Shown: positions 54,766 to 64,000 of the stretch, one piece after another
How positions within the stretch are numbered: the first letter of the stretch is position 1
Layout: each line of letters starts with the position of its first letter
Assembly: GCA_019096065.1 (NCBI GenBank)
Contig: JAGUCH010000006.1
Span: forward strand, 6,592,001 to 6,656,000
DNA: 64,000 nt
Source of the DNA: Paracyclopina nana
Lineage: Eukaryota > Arthropoda > Copepoda > Cyclopoida > Cyclopettidae
Direction: 5' to 3'
The notes under the pieces: generated by a model
The model's database searches: none
Seen by the model: only the letters and a program-made list of their open reading frames with translations
Told to the model about the DNA's origin: nothing
Translations under genes and position numbers: made by a program

Positions 54766-56989
54766 GTGATAAGAGCCAACTTTGAGAGAAACACTCTTTT
54801 TCTAGCTCCTTGCCAACTGTGAGAATCTCGGCTGGGGCATGCCCTAAAAATGTTGTGCCTACATGCAACGTAAACACATCTCAGCAGTTGAGCCGTACAA
54901 CAAGCTACTGCACTGGCTTGTGGAGCAAATTTGCCACAATTCGCTAGAGTCAAAGAAAACATCTCTGAAATCATTTGCAATCCATTTTGATCAACTTTGT
55001 GCAGGGAATGAAATCATGCTGAAACTTGTGAAACATGATTATCGCAAGACTTTTTTGAAGTCCAGTAGCAGAAAGACCGAGAGGTTATGCTCAGATGCTA
55101 TCAGTTCAAAGGTACTTGATTGTAGTTAAGTTTCAGTTGCATGATGATTTCAGCTCTGTGCACTTTTCAAGACATGCAAAGTTTCTTGATGCCCTCAAAC
55201 CACTTCTGCTCGATCTCGACTACTTAACCATTTTTCGCAGACAATTGAGTAGGAGGAGGGGATTATTATTATTATTATTCTCCTACTCTGCAGTTGACAC
55301 AACCTGACACGCCCACTGCACTGCTCAAAAGTGCGAGCTTACTAGTTTCTGCTTTGCTCCAATTTCTGCTCTTGATTGAAAAATGTGGAGAAGCATTCGT
55401 TTCTCACCAATTAATTTGGGCGCTTGTTAATTGTAAATAATTTGAGCCAAAAGACTTGTAAATGCTTTTTGGCTGAAAACTGGCAAGTAGAAGTCTTAGC
55501 ATTTTTTGAAGAAAGTCGTGTAGTGTACCGTGTTTTTTGAGGCCTGCACCATTTCGTATGCAAAATGAGATCCACGCCCAGTGTGTCCAAGTTCGCGCCC
55601 TGTTAAATACAACCGATGAAATTCACTTTTTGATGCTTGTGAAATATTTTTAACGTCATTTTCCTTTTTGGTCATTCACTGCCATCATATGGAATTAACG
55701 TGGCCTCAAAACAATTGGGGAGCGAAATAATCTTGATTTCCACTATTCAATTTGGTTTTCAGTGCCCTTAACTCAAATGGTTCAAGAATTGTTTTATGCT
55801 TAAGATCCACAAAAAGTGTTAAAGTTGAACAGAGGAATTTCGACTGTTGTATTCCTCAAGTTGAGAAAATGGCCCCCATGATTATCATACTTGCACTCTG
55901 TAGTTTGCACTATGCTCAAAAAAAGCATACACACACTTTGGCCTCCTTCTAAATTGCCCCACTTTGCATATTTAAAAGGGGGTCATATCAGAAAATGCTC
56001 AGCTATAGACGCATCAAATAAAGCCCAGCTTGTAAAATCGGCTTTTTTCAATCATGCCTTAATTTCAGTTTGGGCCACTGAAAACCAAATCGAAAAGTGT
56101 GAATCAAGATTGCGAGCCTCTTCGTTTGTTTTGAGGTCACTTTTTTGCCATGAAATGGTATCAATTGTCAAAAGGCAAAATGTCGTCAAATGGCTCAGTG
56201 AAGCGAAAGACAATAACGGTTTTTTCCTGCTAATTAATTGGCTCTTTAGGGAATGTGACAGGGCTTGGCACTCTCCTCCACTTAATTGAAACCCCTTTTT
56301 TTGTTGTCATTTGGTGGAGCCAGGCTCCTTCACTTGTGTGGTCCTGAAGCTAATGAAAAACATCCTTACTTTACTAAAAGAGACAAACTAACTGTCAACT
56401 TTGGCAGCTTCATGCTGAGCCCAACGCCACCAAATTTTTTGCCACACACCAAACAAAAATCTTCATTATTTTCCCAGCATTTTTCCATAACAATTAAGCT
56501 GCATGGGGCAGCAGCCAAAAAGACAGTAAATTTGACCGGCTCCAGAGTTGCCAGATACATTTGTACACATGTTTCTGCGAAAAATCATGTTTTATGGGGC
56601 ATAAAGCCAGGTTCAAATTGTAATTATCAGGTTCATTTTATGGCCTGCATTCGCACAAATGATATGGCATTTTGCGCTGTACACACACTTAAGGTTACAG
56701 ATTTGTCATAATTGCACAGACAACTTTAATAACACTTGACCTCTGCCTACAATAATCATCTGTCAAACAGCCTCATACCATCAATTATGAAGCAATGCCA
56801 AATGCTCAACTTGAACTCGGTTAACGATTGAGTGCTATATATTCTTTGCTGAGTCAAGTCTCATGAAATCTGGATCAACTTGAAGATCAGTGTTTACTGA
56901 GATCAGACAAAGTCATGTCTTAGCTGATTAATTAAGTTTCAGTCGCACTGGGTTGAGTCTCATCAATTCTTACATACTCTGAGCTGATT
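54766..56989. other. No supported gene
   Basis: AT-rich DNA. The frame at about 54890-55110 (+) has natural-looking composition (HFDQLCAGNEIMLKLVKHDY) and could end at a donor (CAAAG, then GTACTT). I cannot place it in a gene. Confidence 0.4.
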
Positions 56990-57480
56990 CTCAGCTACAC
57001 TTGGTCAAATGTCAGCTAAACTGAGTCACATGTCAGCTTCCAAAGCTGAGACAAGTATTAGCTTCACTGTATTGTTTCTCAGCTTCACTCAGCCAAGTCT
57101 CAGCTTCTCTCAGCCAAGTCTCAGCTTCACTGAACCAAGACTCAGCTTTGCTGAGACAATTATGAGGGTCACATCTCAGCTTTTCCTGGTCAGGTCTCAG
57201 CTTTACTGATCAAAGTATCAGCATCAGAGAGTCAAGTGACAACTTCACTGAATCCAATCTCAGCTTGGCTGAGTCAGTTCACAGCTTTACTAATTAAGTC
57301 GCATCTCAGCTTTGATAAGTCACATCTCAGCTTTGATAAGTCACATCTCAGCTTTGATAAGTCACATCTCAGCATTACTGAGTCTCAGCTCATTAAGTCA
57401 CGTCTCAGCTTCACTGAGTCTCAGCTCATTAAGTCACGTCTTAGCTTCACTGAGTCAAGCCTTAGTTCAAATCTCAACTG
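56990..57480 (+). repeat. Tandem repeat built on TCTCAGCTT
   Basis: Degenerate units around GAGTCAAGTCTCAGCTTCACT. Within it, 57297-57365 holds regular 21-bp units of AAGTCACATCTCAGCTTTGAT. Confidence 0.85.
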
Positions 57481-58259
57481 TTGTGTATGCAGCGTTGACG
57501 ATTTGCAAATAAGGTTTTTTTGTTTGTCTGCATCTTTGGAAAGGTTTGAACTCTGTTCAGCTTTTTTGAATGTCACGTGGAATGCAATTAATTTACGAGC
57601 CACTCTGTAGTTCCATGTTTTGTAGCCTCCTTATTCAGCTTTTTCAATGTTAAGTACCCATTTATTGTCTAGGCACTTTATGGGCCAATTTATCTTGGGC
57701 AGGTGAAACAAAAAAAGTTTGAAGCCACACCCATAAATTTCCCTCATTGTGGTGACAAATGTCCAGAGTACAAAGCATATTCACGAACACAAAAAATAGG
57801 ATTTGTAAAAATCTTGACGGTGAGCAACTCTGAGCCGTTTTGGCAAATTTCAGTTTTCCCCACCGAATTCCAATTTGGAAAATGACTTTCAATTCTAATT
57901 TTCAAGATAGTTGTCTTGGGAGTTTTTTCTGTCAAAAAGCGAAACGACAAAAGACTAAATCATCGTTCAAAATGGTGAAAAAGCATAGATGAACTGGATG
58001 TTCAGGATATCTGCCCTAAAGTTGACTTTTGCCGAGAAAATCCTGGCAAATCTGACATTGATGCATTAGCTAGATCTGATCCACGTGCGAATGTTTGGAT
58101 AGTCGATTAATCCTACAACAGCAGGCAAAAAATGGGATATAAATGGTTGGCGCGCTCACTTTGGCCCTCAAAATCAGAGCGAGAAAGCTGCCAGATTTCT
58201 CGCCAGCACAAGCTAGGAAACTTATCTGTTCAAGCAGTTTCTCCTCTTTATCGCCTCAG
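57481..58259. other. No gene seen
   Basis: AT-rich spacer. CATAGATGAACTGGATG at 57985 resembles a solo TIR end. Confidence 0.5.
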
Positions 58260-58895
58260 TTTGAGCTCAGGCAAACCTCAGCTGCTGTTCATCTGAGCTC
58301 AGTTTTAGCTCAATTAGGCTCAGTTTTTTGCTCAGTAATGCTTTGTGAAGCTAAATTTTTGCTGATCAAAGCTCAGTTTCAGCTGAGCCAAGGCTCAGTC
58401 TAAGGTTAGAATATATCTTTTAAGCTTGATTAGGTTAAGTTCTAAAAGTAAGTTTTGTTGAGTTTTAGCTCAGCAAAGCTCAGTTTTTGCTCAGTAAAGC
58501 TCATTGAAGCTAAGTTTTAGCTCAGCTAAGCTAAGCAAAGGTCAGTTTTAGCGAATAAAAAACCACCTTAAGCTGATTGAGTGCTCAGTTACACTAGCTC
58601 ACCAAAGCTCAGTTTTAGCTCATAAAAGCTCACCTTTAGCTGATTGAGTGCTCAGTTATACAAGCTCAGCAAAGCTCAGTAATGCTCAATTTTAGCTCAG
58701 TAAAGCTCAGTAATGGTCAATGTTGGCTCAGCAAAGCTCACCTTAAGCTGACTGAGTGCTCAGTGACACTTGCTCAGCAAAGCTCAGATTTAGCAGATGA
58801 AATCTCAACTTATTTACACATGATGTTGGCTCAGTTTTGGCTCAGTTTTAATTTGAAAATTGGCTGGTTGAGCTCTGCAAAAAGCTCAGTTTCAA
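58260..58895 (+). repeat. Tandem repeat built on AGCTCAG
   Basis: Degenerate units of the type GCTCAGTTTTAGCTCAGCAAA. Period irregular, 20-30 bp. Related in word content to the array at 57 kb. Confidence 0.85.
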
Positions 58896-61800
58896 TTTAC
58901 AATGTGCATTTTCTAAGCTGAAATGGCTGCCACTGTTCTTTCCTGTGCTAACATCTTCCTAATGTGATGCTCAGATGTGTGGAACATCATTAATGATACA
59001 ATCTCAGCTTGGCGATCACGAAGAAAAAGTGGCCTTAAAACGATCGGCTCAGTTTTCATATCTAGTTACTCCAAGTCTAATCTTGACCCAAAGGGAAATT
59101 CCTCGGGGTTAAGCCTTCTCAAATTGCTGAAATGTCAACAATTCAATTTATTCAGAATTTTTTTGACTCATTTTAGTTTTCAAGTCAAATATCTTGTTAA
59201 TGAGACTCCTCAGTCATTTTTAAATTTGAATTTCAGTGAGGAAAACTGAAATTAACAAGAAAAGCTCAGAGTTGCTCATGGTCAATATTTTTAATATGGC
59301 CATTAAAATCAAAGCTTTCATGCAATCAAAGGGAAAAAATTTGAGCCTGGAAGGGAAATTCCTTTGGATTATTTAGTGACTTATGGGTGTCAAAATATTG
59401 ATAGTGATCTTTAAAGAGCAAAAAGTGGGCGGATTCAGCTGATGGCTCACCTTGATAAAATGCCACAATTGCCAAAATTTCTCAGATAAATCCCCTGATA
59501 GTTTCAAAAGGTTAATGAATTGCCACACTATTATTGATGACAGCTCAGAGTTTTCTGGCAAGGCTGTAAAACCGAGCGGATCTTTTTGAGGCTCCAATAA
59601 ATGTCTGGAGTGGAAAAAAGTTCCAAAATGTGGTCACAACTCTTTTTAGCCTGAATGGAGTTAACAAGCTCAAAATTGGGTAAAAAAAGGGGCTTTTATG
59701 CTCAATATACTCCAGCTTTTGTGAGATGCTTTTTTCCATTTTACGACAACAAGTAAAAGGAAAATCTTGATGTGCAACAACTTTGAACTTTTCAACTTAA
59801 TTTCAGCGTTGTTCACTCAAATTGAAATTGTTTTATTGAGACCAAGTCTCATTTTCAAAATATTTGATTTGTGTTTTCTTTATAGACACAAAAAGTTTTT
59901 TTTGCTTCAGCTTTGTTTTGGGGATTAGCTCGTCTTGTTTCTGTTGTGGCATTAGGCCTAGTTTGATATATACCAACAAAGCCTCTTTTGTTGCTTTTAA
60001 CTAAAGCAATGAGCCATTTCAGACTTGGATGGATGAGTGTCTGAATTCAGACAATACACCTTTATTTTATGCTGTGGTCATCTATGCACTCAGCTTTGAG
60101 GCTCGACATTTTAACGGAATTTTGTGTTTGGTTGCCAATGTTGTCACATATATATAGCCTACTTTATGTGGTGTTCACCTACATTTTATTTAGCATAGCC
60201 ATGAAAATTCAACGACATTTTGAGTTTTTGGATTTTTTGGCTACTCTAACGTTTTCAAATCAAATATCTTGTAAATGATACTTGAAAGCAGTTGATCAAT
60301 CACAATTTTTGTGACCCGAGCTGAAATTAGATTGAAAGAGTTCAAAGTTGGTTTACGCTAAGATTTGTTTTAAAAGGATGTAGTCATTATTTTGGGTGGA
60401 GACATTTCATTGATTATTTCATCCACATGGTGAATTCCACAGCACAAAAGAGTGGTCTTCTACTCTGCTATAAAATCAGAGCCTTTTAATGGCTTTTATC
60501 CATGAAACCTGCTTAAAACCGTTTACTTCAAGCAGATGTTCCACTCTTTATGAGCTTTTTTCATGGCAAAAAAAGCAAGTTCATCTACTTAAAGTTTGAT
60601 TTAAGGACAATAGTCATTCGAAGCTAAAGCGGAATTTGTATTTTTTTCACTCTCATCAACACATGTTGATTATTAAGATCTGCATATCTGACAAGAGTGG
60701 ACGCCTTTACATGTGGCGTAGGAGTGAAAAACACTTTTAAAGGATTTTTGTTTTTCTGCTTTCTGACTTCCTTTATCTGATTTTTCTTGATCTGATCTTT
60801 TTGGGGTCCAAATCCATGAGAGATAGATCTCAAAACCAGCTGGACTCCTCGCGTGACTTTTGCAAGATAAATAACTTGCCTAAAAACAAGCAAAGACATT
60901 CCACTCTCCCCGCAAAATAATGATGACAATTGCAATGGCTTGGTATTATCTTTTGGGTGATGTTCACCTACACTAGCCTGTAAGAAAGTCGATTTTTTGC
61001 ATATATTAGACTTTTGTTTCATGATAGTAATTTAATGACTTGCTAATTATAGGGCTTGTTACATTCAAGATTTTAGCACTTTTGACGATGTCAGGCCCAA
61101 AATAGCGTACATTTATGCCTTGTAATTAAGCCTGTTCAATGCAATGAACCGCCAAATGTCAAATCAAGATTTAGCATAAAAGCTATAAGAAAAAATGTGC
61201 AAAGTTTTGGGAAAAAGCCACCCTTGTGCAGCTGGATTTCATTCCAAGTGGATTGTGGTAGCTGGCAAATCTTCAAGCTATGCTCTATCTACGTGATGTT
61301 CGCTTATCATTATGTCGTTGTGTTCAAATGGGTGCATTGTTTTTGTATAGTCGTTCATGACCACAGTAGCCAAAGAGTCCACATCTCTGCGGGTGCTGTC
61401 ACTTGGCTGCGGACAACAGTGTTCATCAAGATGCTATCAGGCTCAGCTATCTGACCGCATCTTGAAAAAAAGCAACTTTGTCGTCCAATGCGTGAGTGTG
61501 TGTGTGTGACACTCCCACTGTGAACTTGGGATTTTATTCCACTCCACCAAAGAGGAATGACGAGAAGTTTGCTAAACGCTCACATTTCAAAGCGGGAACA
61601 TGGCTTGAAGATTTGCCAATTTCCACAATCCACTTGGAATGACACTCAACTGCACGAGTGTGACTTTTTTTGGAAACTGACCAAATTGTTTTACCAAACT
61701 TGACGAATAAACGTCGGTTACTTTTTAGATAACCTTGCAACTGGCTTCAACCGGTCGACAACGACTCACACACGCACAAAAGTCTCAGTAGTAATAATCC

Positions 61801-63004
61801 GGACGTCCCATTTATTTCAGCTACTGCTGAGTCGATGTCAACTTCAGGTCACAGCAGTGAGCAAAAAACGTTTTAATGGATCTTTGTTATTACAATCTGC
61901 TTTTAAAACTGATGTGGATTGTTATCTCTCTCATGATAATACCATGTGGAAGACTTGATGATAATAGTGACTTTTCACACGCGAACATTTCCAATAAAGC
62001 TGCCAACAGATCTGATACTACCAGCAGAACGACTCTACAGAGCTTTGAGCACCACCAAAATAAACTTGTTCTGCTGCAGTTGCAAGCCATGAACATTCCA
62101 TTCTGCCTACATTTTCACGTCTAATTTTGCTCAGTAGTTTCTGAAGCTTTTTGGACTTTGGCCTTTCAAGCCTTACTTAAGGTCAATGAGTCTTTTGGCC
62201 TTATTTATGCTTTTTGCGCCAGCTTAAGCCTTGTAGAACCTTTATGAGCCTTTTCAAGAGCTGTTTGGGCTCGATTATCCCTCTTTGAGCTCATATTTGG
62301 GCCCAATTTCGCCCTTTTTGGCTTATGTTTGGACGAAATATCTCAGTGCCATTTTTAAGCAATTTTTTAATTGCTTCCAAGTGTGGCAAATTGTACCAGG
62401 GGCGAACGAGCTGGGTCATGACAAGTTGAAGGCTTGTGGAGCAGTATTGTGAATTAGTTTTTCTGGTGCAGCATGTTTCCCCATCATAACTAAACTGGCT
62501 GCTTTGATGGAAAATTCAGCTGTTGGTCGTGGCCAAGACAATTCATATCGAGGCAGGGGGCCAAACATAACACGTCACAATTATGGCTGATTTACAAGAA
62601 TAGCTTTTGAGCAATCTCTCCCATTTGGAAAAAATGAAAAAAAAAATGGCTAACTTATAATAAGCTTGGAATTTTGAATGCTTACAATTTTCCAGTTTTT
62701 CAATATTTGGTTGAAAATCTCAGTGTGCCGCGTGCTCAGTGAAATGAGCATAAGTTGTTTACTTCATGGATCAGCTGGCTATTTCACGCGCCACTTGTCT
62801 TTCCAATACATTTCGGGGTGAGATTTCAAGTTAATCCCCAAAGATCCAATCTGGAGCATTGTAAGCATCGGTCAAGCCCACTGTGCCGCCACGTGACTGA
62901 GCACCCTCCAAGGGCCATCTCAGCAATGTTATGCTACACTTTTCAAAAATCCAACTTTGACTCACTGCTTCAATTTTTGCAGGTTGAAACTATATACAAC
63001 TTAT
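58896..63004. other. No gene seen
   Basis: 4.1 kb of AT-rich DNA without a supported gene. GTGGTGTTCACCTACA at 60167 and GATGTTCACCTACACT at 60959 look like solo TIR ends in the same orientation. 62130-62330 has loose CTTTTTGAGCC words. 63005-63060 begins the TCAGTCCACA word type that returns at 63.7 kb. Confidence 0.45.
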
Positions 63005-63063
63005 TAGGACCAGTCCACACTTTCAGCCCGCAGATTCAGTCCACACATTCATCCATACACTTA

Positions 63064-63285
63064 GGGCCTGTTCACCTGCCTATTATGGCCGTTATTTTGG
63101 CAAAATATTGGAGAGAAATACTGAGAAACTGAGAATTTTTATATTGGTGTAGGATGGCTTTTGGTACCAATATACCGATTCCGAAGTCAAAATCTGGAAA
63201 ATGATTTTACAAATACCACATATTTGCAAATTTCATCATAATATCGCGCGTTATTTTGCTGATAATAATGCAGGTGAACAGGGCC
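63064..63285 (+). mobile_element. 222-bp MITE copy
   Basis: TIRs GGGCCTGTTCACCTGC and GCAGGTGAACAGGGCC, TTA on both sides (63061-63063, 63286-63288). Close to nested copy 1 at 36147. Its right TTA is also the left TTA of the next element. Confidence 0.9.
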
Positions 63286-63288
63286 TTA

Positions 63289-63694
63289 TGTCCTGTTCAT
63301 GTACGCCCTAGACTTAGGAAAATGCACGAAAAACACCTCAAGGAAAGGAGAAAAATTGTCTTATGACAAGCGCCAGCTGATACCAAAAATAATCAGATCG
63401 ACTTTAAGCCAATTCGAAAGTAAACAAATCTAATTTTGGCTATTAAGTGCTTCACATTTTAGTCCTTTTTAGCAAAATCAAAAGTTTAATTTCATCTTTT
63501 CTCTTAGCAACGCGATTAAAGATAGTTTGTTTTGAAATATGCTGAAAACCATGAAACAAAATAGCAAAAATTGCCATTAAAAACACTGCTCGGCCCCAAG
63601 CTGAACTCGTAGAGTGGCAGTCAGCAACAGATTCACTTTTCCTTATGACAATTTTTTCCATACCATAAAGCATTCTTAAAACATGAACAGGGCA
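63289..63694. mobile_element. 406-bp TIR element abutting the 222-bp MITE
   Basis: Left end TGTCCTGTTCATGT, right end ACATGAACAGGGCA (one mismatch), TTA on both sides (63286-63288, 63695-63697). Non-coding. Its TIR is related to the 222-bp family (CCTGTTCA core), but the interior is different. Confidence 0.7.
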
Positions 63695-63699
63695 TTAGT

Positions 63700-64000
63700 C
63701 CAAATATTTGCTCCACATGAAAAGTCCACGAAATCAGTTCTCACATTCATTCATCACACAATCAGTACACAACTTCAGTCCAAATATTTGGTCCATGCAA
63801 TCCGTCCACAACTTCAGTCCACACATTCAGTTCACACATTCAGTCTACGTATTCAATCCACAACTTCAGTCCACAACTTCAGTCCACATAATTGGTCCAC
63901 ACATTCAGACCAAATATTTGGTCCATGCAATCAGTCCACAACTTCAGTCCACAAATTCTGTCCACAAATTCTGTTTAACCATTCTGTTCACGTAATCAGT
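63700..64000 (+). repeat. Tandem repeat of CAGTCCACAACTT-type units, runs off the window
   Basis: Degenerate 15-bp words (TCAGTCCACAACTTC, TCAGTCCACACATTC) with the longer word CCAAATATTTGGTCCATGCA. The array continues past position 64000. The frame open through it is repeat-driven. Confidence 0.85.

Noticed and set aside
55891..56711. Two plus-strand frames of 130-140 codons
   Set aside because: No motif, composition follows the AT-rich background, no splice or promoter support.

Overview
The window is eukaryotic, from an invertebrate animal and probably an arthropod. The support is spliced genes with many 56-68 nt introns, a GATA1/2/3-class (grain-like) transcription factor, an initiator plus downstream promoter element pair, and a transposon fauna usual in arthropods. 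Species cannot be named from sequence alone. Only about the first 27 kb is gene-bearing; the rest is AT-rich, full of tandem arrays and short terminal-inverted-repeat (TIR) elements.

Layout. (1) 1.36-10.60 kb: a complete, very young Ty3/gypsy LTR retrotransposon on the minus strand, with identical 245-bp LTRs, a 4-bp target duplication CAGT, and the order gag, pol, env-like. Gag appears to start on a one-codon exon before a 61-nt intron, the gag stop lies in the loop of a perfect hairpin, and the env-like gene has its own splice acceptor but carries two frame breaks. (2) 11.8-13.8 kb: a five-exon GATA factor gene on the minus strand, with a predicted Inr/DPE core promoter. (3) 16.24-27.13 kb: a 10.9-kb insertion bounded by 13-bp TIRs and a TA duplication, sitting inside a 20-bp satellite whose phase is restored exactly when the insert is removed. 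It carries a Crypton-type tyrosine recombinase gene split between its two ends (N-terminal exon at the left, catalytic exons at the right). Between them lies a divergent pair: a Tnp2-like (CACTA/EnSpm-related) DDE transposase on the minus strand and an eight-exon gene of unknown family on the plus strand. Two recombination enzymes of unrelated chemistry inside one delimited element is the most unusual feature of the window.

(4) 27-64 kb: no convincing complete gene. It holds at least seven short TIR elements with 3-bp TTA or ATT duplications (a 222-bp family with nested copies, and 406-, 412- and 1,032-bp elements), a long inverted repeat, and many minisatellites, most with an 18-21-bp period. 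Two of these minisatellites share a core motif. Two isolated exon-like reading frames are listed with low confidence.

Limits: splice sites were read by eye from GT/AG, frame and protein continuity. No database search was possible, so family calls rest on recognised motifs.
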